DNA from: JAPLKX01 sp035530195
GTDB taxonomy: Bacteria; Hydrogenedentota; Hydrogenedentia; Hydrogenedentales; SLHB01
NCBI GenBank assembly: GCA_035530195.1
Contig: DATKVG010000206.1
Coordinates: forward strand, 1-40,080
Direction of reading: 5' to 3'
Length of the DNA: 40,080 nucleotides
Both the position numbers and the translations under genes were made by a program. Below the pieces are notes generated by a model. The model had not been told where the DNA came from, did not search any database, and was given only the letters and a program-made list of their open reading frames with translations. This document shows positions 16,206 through 25,400 of the stretch, one piece after another. Within the stretch, counting starts at the first letter, position 1. Each line of letters opens with the position of its first letter.

Positions 16206-16925
16206 GTGGATCTGCTGGGCGAGTTGAGGCAGACGTTGCTGGGGCAGGGCGCGGCGCTGGTGGGTGTGGGGTCGCTGCTGGAGATACCGCGGGAGATGCG
16301 GGAAGATTTGCCGCGGGCTGTTTCAATAGGTGTGGTTTATGAGCCGGACATCATCAGGGGGATTGTTAAGGGTCCGACGGCGGCGTATTACGATGCATAC
16401 AAGGATGTAAATCGGAAACTAGACGCATTAAGTGAAATTGCGGCGGACTTGTTAAGAGCGCGTGGGTATGGCTCGGTGCGCCTTATCAGTACCGATGCCG
16501 GGATTGATGCCGCCACGCTGTCGACGAAGTTGCCGCATAAGACGGCGGCAACGCGGGCGGGGTTGGGGTGGATCGGCAAGTGCGCGTTGCTTGTGACGCC
16601 GCAGTATGGCTCGGCGCTGCGGCTCACGACAGTGCTGACGGACGCGCCGTTGCCGGAGGGCGTGCCGGTGGACGTATCCAGGTGCGGGGATTGTACGGCG
16701 TGCGTTGATGCATGCCCGGGCGGCGCGCCGTCAGGTACGGATTGGCATGTCGGCATGCCGCGCGCCTCTTTTCTTGACGCGCACCTGTGCCGTCGAACGG
16801 CGCGGACGACCGCCAAGGCGTGTACCGGGATTGAGGACTCTGTCTGCGGCATTTGCATTGCCGCCTGTCCGTATACTCGGAAGTATGTGGGGGAGGTGGA
16901 CCGCAGTTCGAGTGCGGGCGGTTAA
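16206..16925 (+). CDS. Double [4Fe-4S] cluster protein, epoxyqueuosine-reductase-like
   Basis: This is a 239-aa protein starting at GTG (16206) with GGAGAGGG upstream. The C-terminal part has two ferredoxin-type clusters: CGDCTACVDACP and, about 50 residues later, CGICIAACP. The middle has HKTAATRAGLGWIGKCALLVTP, which matches the GWIGK..L.. region of QueG and related cobalamin-type reductases. It lacks the longer C-terminus with HEAT-like repeats of true QueG (about 380 aa), so it belongs to the short '4Fe-4S double cluster binding domain' relatives, often linked to corrinoid reactivation or unknown reductions. It sits 53 bp after the tRNA. Its position beside a URO-D-family gene fits a corrinoid/methyl-transfer theme, but that is inference. 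Confidence 0.82.
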   Translation: MDLLGELRQTLLGQGAALVGVGSLLEIPREMREDLPRAVSIGVVYEPDIIRGIVKGPTAAYYDAYKDVNRKLDALSEIAADLLRARGYGSVRLISTDAGIDAATLSTKLPHKTAATRAGLGWIGKCALLVTPQYGSALRLTTVLTDAPLPEGVPVDVSRCGDCTACVDACPGGAPSGTDWHVGMPRASFLDAHLCRRTARTTAKACTGIEDSVCGICIAACPYTRKYVGEVDRSSSAGG

Positions 16926-16946
16926 GCCGGGAGGCGGCGCGTTGGG

Positions 16947-18257
16947 CTACTTCGGCGAAGTGGGGCTTCTTCGGCGCAGTGTGGTGCCGGCGAGGATAGC
17001 GAGGGCGGTGAGGATAAGGGCGAGGGGGCCGGCGGCGGGCAGATGGCGCTCGTGATCGATGGAGAGTGTGGCGGGGTCGGACATTGTAGCGCCGCGGATG
17101 TCGGAGACGTCGCAGGTGTAGGTGCCTTCGTCTTCGGCGCTGATTGATGTGACACAGAGTTGCGGAGAATCCGGGCCGACATCATTGCCGTCTTTTTCCC
17201 ACTGGTAGTGCAACGGCTCGATGCCGGTAGCCTGCACCGCGAACATATGCAGCCACCCCTCCGGCTCGGCGGCGCTCTCGGGCTGTGTAGTGATGACAGG
17301 CCCTCTGCCGAGGCCCGCCCCGGCATAGTCGATGTAACACGCGCCATAGCCGACGTTCGAGCAGCCGTACTCGATGAGCATGTAGCCGCCTTCGCCCCAG
17401 CCGTCCGACCACGAATTCCGCAAGATCCACGCCCCGGCCGAGTCGTCCCAGCCCACGAGGACGATGGCATGGTTCACTTCCTGGTTTTCCGAGGCGTTGA
17501 ACACGCCGTCCGTGTAGGCTCTGAACGCGGAGTCGACATAAACGGAGGCGGTGACGGGCCCGTACTCGATGATGGCCTGCTTGATGGCGTTGGTGTCGGG
17601 GATGGTCTCGGAGTCGCCGATGTAGGCCCAGTCGTCAATGGCATAGGTATGGACATATGGGCAGGCGCAGGCGCCGTCGGCGCCCGTGTAGTGGCAGGCG
17701 GACTCGAGTACGGCGCCGCTGCCGCCGCACGGGTCGAATGCGGTTTCCATGTGATATTGGTGGGCAAACCAGCCGCCGTCGCAGCCCCACGAGCCGCCGA
17801 GTACATGCGGCGGGTCAGTTTCCTGGTTGCAGTTGATTAGCCACTGCTCAGACAGGTCGACCACGTCTCCGTCTTTGATTCGGATGCTGCATTCGAGCGT
17901 GCCGACTGTGGCGAATGCCCAGCACGATCCACACCAAAGCTGGTTTTTGACGGGCGTGCAGCCATCGAGCGCACGCCAGTCGAACTGCTCGGGCAAGTCG
18001 GCCTTTGCCGGAAACGACTTGAAGCGGGCGCCCTCCCACCACTTGTCGGGCACTACGAGCCCGCACAGTTCGGACAGCGGCCGGTTTGTGGCGGGGTTCT
18101 CCCCCACGCTGAATGTCCAGCCGTCGGCGGCAGCTTTTGCACGTAGCGATGCCAAATTGGCGGCTGACAGTTGGGCGGCCGCCGGCCCGGCCATCAGGCA
18201 CACCAACGCGAGCGCCACCAACATATTACTGTTCATTCTCATGGGTTTATGGCCCAT
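16947..18257 (-). CDS. Secreted papain-family (C1) cysteine protease with Ig-like domain and C-terminal anchor
   Basis: This is a 436-aa exported protease. The ATG at 18255-18257 has AGAGGAAC upstream; a signal peptide ends near AGPAAAQ (residue 29). A short pro-region spans about 30-90. The peptidase C1 domain covers about 92-315 with the full catalytic set: Gln106 and Cys112 in NQLWCGSCWAFA, His263 in VNHAIVLVGW, Asn281 in LRNSWSDGWGEGGY. An immunoglobulin-like domain follows (about 319-402, YQWEKDG ... DEGTYTCDVSD). The tail is LPAAG (406-410), about 16 hydrophobic residues and RRR, the tripartite layout of sorting signals such as PEP-CTERM or LPxTG-like tags. Predicted to be processed and held at the cell surface. 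Divergent from the secreted protein gene at 18437. Confidence 0.92.
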   Translation of the reverse strand: MGHKPMRMNSNMLVALALVCLMAGPAAAQLSAANLASLRAKAAADGWTFSVGENPATNRPLSELCGLVVPDKWWEGARFKSFPAKADLPEQFDWRALDGCTPVKNQLWCGSCWAFATVGTLECSIRIKDGDVVDLSEQWLINCNQETDPPHVLGGSWGCDGGWFAHQYHMETAFDPCGGSGAVLESACHYTGADGACACPYVHTYAIDDWAYIGDSETIPDTNAIKQAIIEYGPVTASVYVDSAFRAYTDGVFNASENQEVNHAIVLVGWDDSAGAWILRNSWSDGWGEGGYMLIEYGCSNVGYGACYIDYAGAGLGRGPVITTQPESAAEPEGWLHMFAVQATGIEPLHYQWEKDGNDVGPDSPQLCVTSISAEDEGTYTCDVSDIRGATMSDPATLSIDHERHLPAAGPLALILTALAILAGTTLRRRSPTSPK

Positions 18258-18322
18258 TTTGTTCCTCTGCTCCGCCTATTCCGCACTCTCTGTAGCATAA
18301 CACATTTGACCGGCCATGGTTC

Positions 18323-18349
18323 TTGACGGTCATGGGTTTTTTCTATATT
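18323..18349 (+). promoter_or_regulatory. Weak candidate promoter for the 18437 gene
   Basis: TTGACG (18323-18328) and TATATT (18344-18349) are separated by 15 bases, shorter than the usual 16-18. They lie in the 179-bp divergent spacer, about 90 bases before the ATG at 18437. The hexamers are good but the spacing lowers confidence. Confidence 0.35.
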
Positions 18350-18436
18350 GTGTTGAGCGGTTTGCGCATTTGTCGCGGCCCAATGTTGTTCAAGGGTTTT
18401 TATTTTCTGAACTCCCACTGGGAAGGAGAGACTCAC

Positions 18437-20482
18437 ATGAAAGTGCTCGTGGCAATTTTGGCTGTATTGCTTGTTTGCGGGATGGCGCGGGCTACGTTGA
18501 TCCAGGATGATTTTGAAGATTGCACGGTGGGACCTGGCGCGCCTTCGGATTGGCGGGAGGTTTATACGGGGCCCGGTTGCGCGTGGGAAATCGTCGACAC
18601 CGGCGGGAACAAGGCGTTGAAACTGACGTCGGGCGCTCCCTCAGGTGGCGGCGACGCCGGGGCCGGGCCGGAGAATTACACGGGGTGGTATGTCGAGAAC
18701 TTCGAGATGCAGACTTCCCTGTGCATTCTGTCGGGCAGGGGCGGCGGCCTGGCGATAGGGCAGTTTGACGGCCAGGCGTATGTAGGGAACTCTTATTTTG
18801 TAGAAGTTGCCGTTGACGCTTGCGGGGTGGACATATCCGAAGAGGGATTGTCGGCCGGGAGCAACACGATGGAGGCGGTGTACCTGCCTCCGGGCAGCGT
18901 GGTCTACAACCAATGGTACGACCTTCGGATGATCTCGACGGGCACGACGTTTCAGGTTTGGTTCCGGCCTCACACCGTTGGGCCGTGGCTGCCGGCGGAG
19001 ATGATCATGGAAGTTCCCCAGGACCTGCTTCATCCGGGGCACAAATCTTACGTGGACGGGTTGGCGGGCTGTTGGGCGCAAAACGGCGGCGGCCCGTCGA
19101 CAGTTTTGTTTGACAATGTCGTGCTGGACGCGGTCCCGTATCCCGCGCCGTTGGACAAGACCGATGATTTCGAGGATTCAGTGTTGACTGAGGGGAGTTG
19201 GTCGCAACATTGGTCGACGCTGGCGTTCTCGCCGATGGGGGGCAGCCAGGTGGCCGGCGTAACAGGTACAGTCCGGCCGGGCGGGATCGGTCTTGGCCTC
19301 GCGAAACAGTACTACACGCACAATTTTGTGGGCGGCGCCTCGATGTATGTCGACACGTCCACGGACGGCGGGATTGTCTGGGGATGGGAAGGGACACAGA
19401 CTGACGACTGGTGCTACGGCATCGAGCTTCGGGCGGATTCGTCCTGGCTTCGCATGGATTTGGTCGAGAACACAGGCAATGACTCCTATAATATGGCCCA
19501 GCACGTCGAGCCGTTTGCTGGCGGCGCGTGGTACAACATCGAGGTTTCCGCCGATTATGAGCGGTACTATGTTTACTTCTGGCCGCGGGGCAGCGCCAAG
19601 CCGGCCACGCCCACGTTTAATGTCGCCCAAGACATGATGCATCCCGGGTACCGGCAGATGAACGCCGGGGCGTTTGGTTTGTGGGCCGACACCGGGCGTA
19701 CGAGCTTCTTTGACGATTTCTACTTCCATGGCATCGAGCAGCCCACGGAGAACACTTCCGAAGGCGATGACGTCGTCGTCGAGCCCGAGCCGGGGTTGAC
19801 CATGACGTTCGACGACGTCACGGAAGGCGGTTCGACGACGGTTGAGGTGAGCGACACGGCCCCGGGCGGCGGCCCGGGCGGGCTCGAGTTCCAGGGCGTG
19901 TTCTACGACATCAACACGACGTGCGTCTACGAAGGCCCGATCACGATTTCGTTCTCGTACGACGACACCGGGATGACGCTCGAGCAGGAGGAAGCGCTGC
20001 GGTTGATGCACTGGCTGGCCATGGAGCATCAATGGGAGGATATCACGCAGTTGCCCGTGGACACGGCCAACAACATCATCACGGGCGTGGCGAGTTCGCT
20101 GTCGGTGTTTGCCGTGGCGGGCCTACCGGTGTTTAACGGGTTCCTGCCGCCCATCAACATGCCGCCCCAAGCAATGAGCGTGTTCAAACAGAAGAGCACG
20201 ATCCCGGTGAAGTTCCGGCTGCTGGACAGTTCGGGCAACCCCGTACCGGACCTCGAGGCCGTCATCAGCGGCCAAATGGTTACGAACGGCGTACCGGGGG
20301 ATGTCAACGAGACGCTGACTGCAAACCAGGCGGACTCGGGCAACCTGTTCCGGTACGACGCCGATGCGGGCCAGTACATTTTCAATCTGAGCACTAAGAA
20401 CCTCAGCCGCGGGACGTACCGAATCCATGCGGTCACGATAGGCGGGCTGATCGATCGGTGGGTTGATATCGCGATCAAGTAA
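18437..20482 (+). CDS. Secreted protein with two lectin-like (concanavalin-fold) domains and a PxKF domain
   Basis: This is a 681-aa exported protein. The ATG at 18437 is preceded by GGAAGGAG and begins a clean signal peptide, MKVLVAILAVLLVCGMARA; 38 further codons upstream are open but unsupported. Two homologous domains (about 22-233 and 243-455) each begin with D(D)FEDxxx and contain the W/Y-rich strands and FDNVVLD/FDDFYFHG endings of LamG/concanavalin-like folds. A linker with GLTMTFDDVTEGGSTTVEV and VASSLSVFAVAG follows (about 470-590). The last 80 residues hold KSTIPVKFRLLDSSGNPVPD, the PxKF-type domain, ending GTYRIHAVTIGG. No catalytic residues are evident; a carbohydrate- or surface-binding role is inferred. 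A strong terminator follows. Confidence 0.85.
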   Translation: MKVLVAILAVLLVCGMARATLIQDDFEDCTVGPGAPSDWREVYTGPGCAWEIVDTGGNKALKLTSGAPSGGGDAGAGPENYTGWYVENFEMQTSLCILSGRGGGLAIGQFDGQAYVGNSYFVEVAVDACGVDISEEGLSAGSNTMEAVYLPPGSVVYNQWYDLRMISTGTTFQVWFRPHTVGPWLPAEMIMEVPQDLLHPGHKSYVDGLAGCWAQNGGGPSTVLFDNVVLDAVPYPAPLDKTDDFEDSVLTEGSWSQHWSTLAFSPMGGSQVAGVTGTVRPGGIGLGLAKQYYTHNFVGGASMYVDTSTDGGIVWGWEGTQTDDWCYGIELRADSSWLRMDLVENTGNDSYNMAQHVEPFAGGAWYNIEVSADYERYYVYFWPRGSAKPATPTFNVAQDMMHPGYRQMNAGAFGLWADTGRTSFFDDFYFHGIEQPTENTSEGDDVVVEPEPGLTMTFDDVTEGGSTTVEVSDTAPGGGPGGLEFQGVFYDINTTCVYEGPITISFSYDDTGMTLEQEEALRLMHWLAMEHQWEDITQLPVDTANNIITGVASSLSVFAVAGLPVFNGFLPPINMPPQAMSVFKQKSTIPVKFRLLDSSGNPVPDLEAVISGQMVTNGVPGDVNETLTANQADSGNLFRYDADAGQYIFNLSTKNLSRGTYRIHAVTIGGLIDRWVDIAIK

Positions 20483-20506
20483 TTCGACAGATAATACTGT
20501 GCAACG

Positions 20507-20534
20507 GCGGGCTTGGACTACCCAAGCCCGCTTT
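20507..20534 (+). terminator. Rho-independent terminator of the PxKF-protein gene
   Basis: A perfect 10-bp stem, GCGGGCTTGG (20507-20516) with CCAAGCCCGC (20522-20531), closes a 5-base loop and is followed by TTTCTGTT. It lies 24 bases after the stop codon. Confidence 0.85.
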
Positions 20535-20661
20535 CTGTTGAGTCAACGCCGGGAAAAGCGGCAGCAAGGAAGGTGTCTCAAGGCGCCTCCGTCACCAGTT
20601 CAACATCTGTGAAACCAGACATAGTCTGTCTTAACACGCTGAAAGCGCGAGAGGCAACAGG

Positions 20662-20898
20662 CCGGGGCAACGCCCCGGTAACAAGATTGCCCAAGCGCCT
20701 TGCCCTGTCAGGGCAACAGGAAGCAGGGACGGCAATGCCTCAATCATTGTGTGGGATTCGAGGCTCCTGTCCCCCTTGCAGGGTGAAGATTTTGATGCAA
20801 ACTTCTTACCAGGGCGTTGCCCTGGCCTATTACGTGTTACGCTTACAGCGTAACTTGCGCTTTCAGCGCGACGTGCAGGCGAGACGCCCGCACCACAA
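20662..20898. repeat. Array of six unrelated short hairpins plus a dispersed 25-bp repeat
   Basis: A non-coding stretch with successive perfect hairpins of different sequence: CCGGGGC/GCCCCGG (20662-20678), TTGCCCT/AGGGCAA (20700-20716), CCCT/AGGG (20773-20783), CCAGGGC/GCCCTGG (20809-20825), GTTACGC/GCGTAAC (20836-20854) and GCGC/GCGC (20857-20869). Loops are 3 or 5 bases. The stretch ends with the 25-base element at 20874-20898 that is identical to 1326-1350. It separates two convergent genes. No protein-coding evidence was found between 20535 and 20909. Confidence 0.85.
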
Positions 20899-20909
20899 AT
20901 GGCCTCGCA

Positions 20910-22292
20910 TCATTCCGAGACAGCGTCATTGGCCCATGGGCCGCCCATGAGGCGTTCGAGTTGGGCTGCGGCGGCGTGGAGGTCGCGTGTGGCGCGGGCC
21001 TGTTCGAGCTGGAATTCGAGCATGTTGTTCACGCTTTCGATCAGGTCGACAAAATCGGCCATTTCGCCGAGGCCGTAGCCGGTCTGTAGATTCTCGTAGA
21101 TGAGCTGGGACTCAGGGAGGAGTACGTCCTCGTACAGGTTGTACTGGCGTTGTGCGGCCTGGTAGTTGTAAAGGGCCATGCGTGCCGCGCTGGTGAGCGA
21201 GAGCCCCATGGCGGTCTTTGCCTGTTCAACGGCGCGCTGCATGAGGGCGGCTTCCTGCGTGGCGGCCCGGACGCGGCCGCGGTGGATGGGCAGGCTCACG
21301 CGCAGCGTCACCATCAGATCGTCTTCCATGTCCATGTTTTTCATGAGCAGGCGTTGCTTGGCGAGGTCCCATCCCACGTCGGACAGGACCGGCATCACGC
21401 CGCGCATGGGGGCTTCCCGGGCCAGCGCAAAACCGCTGTTTACCAGTGCCATGCGGTTGAAGTCCTGGCCGGGGGGATTTTTCATTTTTCCGTATCCGAC
21501 TCCAAACATGAAATCGGGATACCCGGTTTTTCGCGCGAGGGTGATATCGTACTCGCGTGCGCTGATTTCCTCGGCGGCCGCGTCGAGTTCGGGGTTGGCG
21601 GTGGCGACGCGGGCCAGCACCACGGGCGCAGGCGGCGGCGGGGGCGGCAACGGAGCGGGTTGGGGCGCGGGGATCTCGTCGGCCACGCCGGACCGGCCCA
21701 ACGCCTCGAGCAGATTGGTTTCAACCGTTGGCCGCACCTGCATGAGGTCGGTGTGCTGGTCTTCGAGTTGCGCCTTGGCCACCTGCACGCGGTATACGTC
21801 TTCTTGCCGGGCGAGGCCAAGGGAGTAACGCGAGAGCGTTGTGCTCTCGATGAAGTCGTAGATTTCGGTTTGTGATTCGACGAGGGAGGCCTGCTGACCC
21901 ACCAGGGCGAGGTCAAAATAAGCGGTTTTAACGGCGGCGATGGTGGCGTTGCGTGCGGCGTACGCCCGGGCGAGCGCCGCACGGGCTTCGGCGGCTGCCT
22001 TTCCGCGCCGGGCCTTGAGGGTGCCGAACCAGGGGAACGCCTGCTCGAGTTCGACGGTAAAACGCTTCTGGTCGGACTCAAGAAACGAGGTGAGCGAGAA
22101 CATGGGATCTTCGAGCGTCACCTGCGGTATCCGCTCGAGCGCGGCGAGCCATTGGGCGTGGCGTGCCTGAATCTCGGGGTTGTTCTGTACGGCCTCGAGG
22201 ATGTAGGCGCGCAATTCGTCATTGCCGGCGTAAAAAGCGGCGGATTCGAGCTCCGCCGCCCCGAGAGCAACGATTACGAGAACTCCCAACAT
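20910..22292 (-). CDS. TolC-family outer-membrane efflux channel
   Basis: This is a roughly 460-aa outer-membrane factor. The ATG at 22290-22292 is used because GGAGG ends 6 bases before it; the ATG two codons earlier directly abuts that site and cannot use it. A short signal sequence (MLGVLVIVALGAAELESAAF) is followed by long coiled-coil helices in the duplicated pattern of the family: YILEAVQNNPEIQARHAQW, then a stretch with PQPAPLPPPPPPAPV (proline linker about 210-225) and ATANPELDAAAEEISAREY starting the second repeat. In heavy-metal systems this channel (CusC-type) joins the adaptor and pump to export metal past the outer membrane. It is the last gene of the cusB-cusA unit, 140 bases after cusA. 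Confidence 0.88.
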   Translation of the reverse strand: MLGVLVIVALGAAELESAAFYAGNDELRAYILEAVQNNPEIQARHAQWLAALERIPQVTLEDPMFSLTSFLESDQKRFTVELEQAFPWFGTLKARRGKAAAEARAALARAYAARNATIAAVKTAYFDLALVGQQASLVESQTEIYDFIESTTLSRYSLGLARQEDVYRVQVAKAQLEDQHTDLMQVRPTVETNLLEALGRSGVADEIPAPQPAPLPPPPPPAPVVLARVATANPELDAAAEEISAREYDITLARKTGYPDFMFGVGYGKMKNPPGQDFNRMALVNSGFALAREAPMRGVMPVLSDVGWDLAKQRLLMKNMDMEDDLMVTLRVSLPIHRGRVRAATQEAALMQRAVEQAKTAMGLSLTSAARMALYNYQAAQRQYNLYEDVLLPESQLIYENLQTGYGLGEMADFVDLIESVNNMLEFQLEQARATRDLHAAAAQLERLMGGPWANDAVSE

Positions 22293-22322
22293 ACCCATCC
22301 TCCTTGTTGTCTGCCGGCAATA

Positions 22323-22436
22323 TTACTGCCAGGCGGTGTCTTGGCGCCGGATCAGGGCATTCGCCTCGACCGCCGCCTCCGCCCGGTCGCGCGGGAGCGC
22401 TACCCCACCAATCCAAACCGCCAACCTCGCGATCAT
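22323..22436 (-). CDS. Possible 37-aa small ORF between cusA and tolC
   Basis: An ATG overlapping the cusA stop (ATGA at 22433-22436) opens 37 codons, MIARLAVWIGGVALPRDRAE... ending in TAA 30 bases before the tolC start. The overlap is the same kind that joins cusB to cusA. The peptide has a short hydrophobic start and a charged remainder, and no family I recognise. It may only carry ribosomes from cusA towards tolC, or be a small membrane protein. Length and lack of homologs in view keep confidence low. Confidence 0.35.
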   Translation of the reverse strand: MIARLAVWIGGVALPRDRAEAAVEANALIRRQDTAWQ

Positions 22437-25400
22437 GTCGACACCTTTTTCGCGCTGAATTTGAGTTGCATTTCTTTGTACCAGCAGTAAAGCAGCGGCA
22501 CGAGAAATAATGTCATAAGTGCGACGGTCATGCCGCCGAACGACGGGATGGCCATGGGCACCATGATGTCGGCGCCGCGCCCGCGCGAGGTGAGGACGGG
22601 CAACAAGGCGAGGACGGTGGTGGCCGTCGTCATGAGGCACGGCCGAATCCGGCGCATGCCCGCGGCGACGGTCGCCTCGCGGATGTCTCGAATCGACGAA
22701 GGTTTTGACGCGGCGAACTTTTGGTCGAGGTATGTGGCGATGACGACGCCGTCGTCGGTGGCGATGCCGAACAGGGCCAGGAAACCGACCCAGATGGCGA
22801 TGCTGAGGTTGATCGGGTGGACCTGAAACAACTCGCGCATGGGCACGCTGAACACGCTGAAGTCGAGGAACCAGGGTTGGCCGTACAGCCACAACAGCAA
22901 GAAACCGCCCGACCACGCCACCGCAATGCCGGAAAACACAAAGAACGTCGTAATATACGAGGCGAACTGGAAATAAAGGATCAGGAAAATCAGGAACAAC
23001 GACAATGGCAGCACAATCGAGAGTGTTTTTTGCGCCCGGACCTGGTTTTCGTAGCTGCCGGCGAACGAGTAGCTGACACCTTCGGGGAGGACGAACTCGC
23101 CGCGGGCCATGGCGTCGCGCAGGAAGAGTTGTGTGTTCTCGACGACGTCGACTTCGGCGAACCCGGGCCGCTTGTCGAACAGGACGTATCCGACGAGGAA
23201 CGTGTCTTCGCTTTTGATGACCATGGGCCCGCGGACGTATCGGATGTCGGCCAGTTGTTCGAGCGGGATTTGCTGGCCTTCCATGGTGGATACGGGCAGG
23301 CGCGCGAGTTGGTCGGGCCGGTCGCGCAACTCGCGCTGATACCGGACGCGGACGTTGTACCGTTCGCGGCCTTCGACGGTGGTGGTGATGGGCATGCCGC
23401 CGATGGCCATTTCGATGACGTCCTGCACGGCGCGGATCGACAGGCCGTAACGCGCGATGGCGGTGCGATCGATGTCAATTTCGAGGTAAGGGTTGCCGAC
23501 GATTCGGTCGGCGATGACGGTTGACGGCTCGATCATGGGCGCCTGTTTGAGGAGCCGCTCGAACTCGATGCCTACCTGGTCGATGGTTTCGAGGTCGGGC
23601 CCTTTGATTTTGATGCCCATGGGCGCCCGCATACCGCTCTGCAGCATCACGATGCGCGCGCCAATCGGTTGAAGCCGCGGGGCGGACGTGGTGCCGGGGA
23701 TTTCCGCGGCGTCGATGATTTCTTTCCAGATGTCGTCGGGCGACTTGATCGAGTCGCGCCATTGGCGGTAGGGCTGGCCGTCCGGGTCGGGGACGAGATT
23801 GCCTGCTTCGTCGCGTACGAATTGGCCGGTGGCGGGATCGATCTTGAACGTGAGGAGGCGACCGTTCTCGTCGGTGGCGTACTCGGATTTGTAGTTGATG
23901 ACGGTTTCGATCATGTTGATGGGGGCGGGATCGAGGGGGCTTTCGGCCCTGCCGAGTTTGCCGACGACGTTTTCGACCTCGGGTATGGACGCGATGGCGC
24001 GGTCCTGGTAGGCGATGATGTCCATGGCTTCGCCGATGGACGCGTGGGGCATGGTCGTCGGCATGAAGAGGTACGAACCTTCGTCGAGCGGCGGCATGAA
24101 CTCGCGGCCAAACCCGGGGAACGCGTGCAGCATCTTCGACCATGCTCGGGATTCGACGATCCGCTCTCGCGGGATGCCCACGCGGGCCGCGGTTTCCGGC
24201 ACAAACCCGAACACCCTGCCAAAACCCAGCCATGCCAGCAGGCCAATCAGGACCAGCGCCAACGGCATGCTGATGTAAACGAGCTTGTGGTTGAGGAACC
24301 AGCGCAACAGGGGTTCGTAAAACCAGAGGAATAGCAGGTAAATGGACATCATTATGGCGACAGCGGCGAATACGAAGATCAGATTTCGCGCAACGCCGAG
24401 GCCGGGGCCGAGCGGCATCCATTCGAGCGTCAGCACCACGCCCACCAGCACCAGCACGATGAGGTTGCCCACCCACGGCCCGATCGGGCGCACGCGCGGC
24501 GGCAAGTAATCCGCCGCGAGGTGATATACGGCAAAGAGGCCTATTAGCAAGCCGGCCCACCACCAGCCCGTCACCAGAACCAGCACCACGGCGGAGGCGA
24601 GCAGCAGGGCTATGAGGATTTGTTTTGCGCGGCGGGAAGGCTTGCGCGGCGCCATCAGGAGATGGGCCAGAGGCGGGATGATGGTGAGGGCCGCAACGAC
24701 CGACGCGATGAGCGCGAACGTTTTGGTGAATGCCAGCGGGCGGAACAGTTTTCCTTCCTGGCCGGTCATGGTAAAGACGGGCAGGAAGCTGACGACGGTC
24801 GTCGAGACCGCGGTGAGCACGGCGCTGCCGACTTCGCTGGCGGCACGGTACACGACGATGAGGCGGCTTTCTTCGGGAGGCGCGGCAGCCAGATGTTTCA
24901 GGACGTTTTCGGTGATGATGATGCCCATGTCGACGATGGTGCCGATGGCGATGACGATGCCGGAGAGTGCGACGATATTGGCGTCAACGCCGAACAGTCG
25001 CATGGCGATAAAACACAGCAGCACGGCCAGCGGCATGGTCATGCTGATCAGGAGGCTGCTGCGGAAGTGCATGGCCATGATGATGACGACAATCATCGTG
25101 ATGAGGACCTGCGCCAGCAGGGCGTCGTTGAGCGTACCGAGGGTTTCGTAGATGAGGCCAGTGCGGTCGTAAAACGGCGAGATGGCAAGCTGGCTGGTCG
25201 AGACCCATGCGGGCCACTGGTCGCGCGGGGTGGATCGCAGCCATTTTATCCACGCGGGATGGTTGAGCGTGTCGCCCGCATAGGCATCGAATCCGGCGGC
25301 GGCCGCGGTTTGCTCGATGGCGGCGCGGTCGGCCAGCCGGTCGTCGATGAGGACCTTTGCAGGCAGGCCGGGCGAGATTTCCTCGATCCGCCGCTTGACG

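Noticed and set aside
16206..16925. Bona fide epoxyqueuosine reductase QueG
   Set aside because: Too short, lacking the C-terminal repeats; only family-level similarity is supported.
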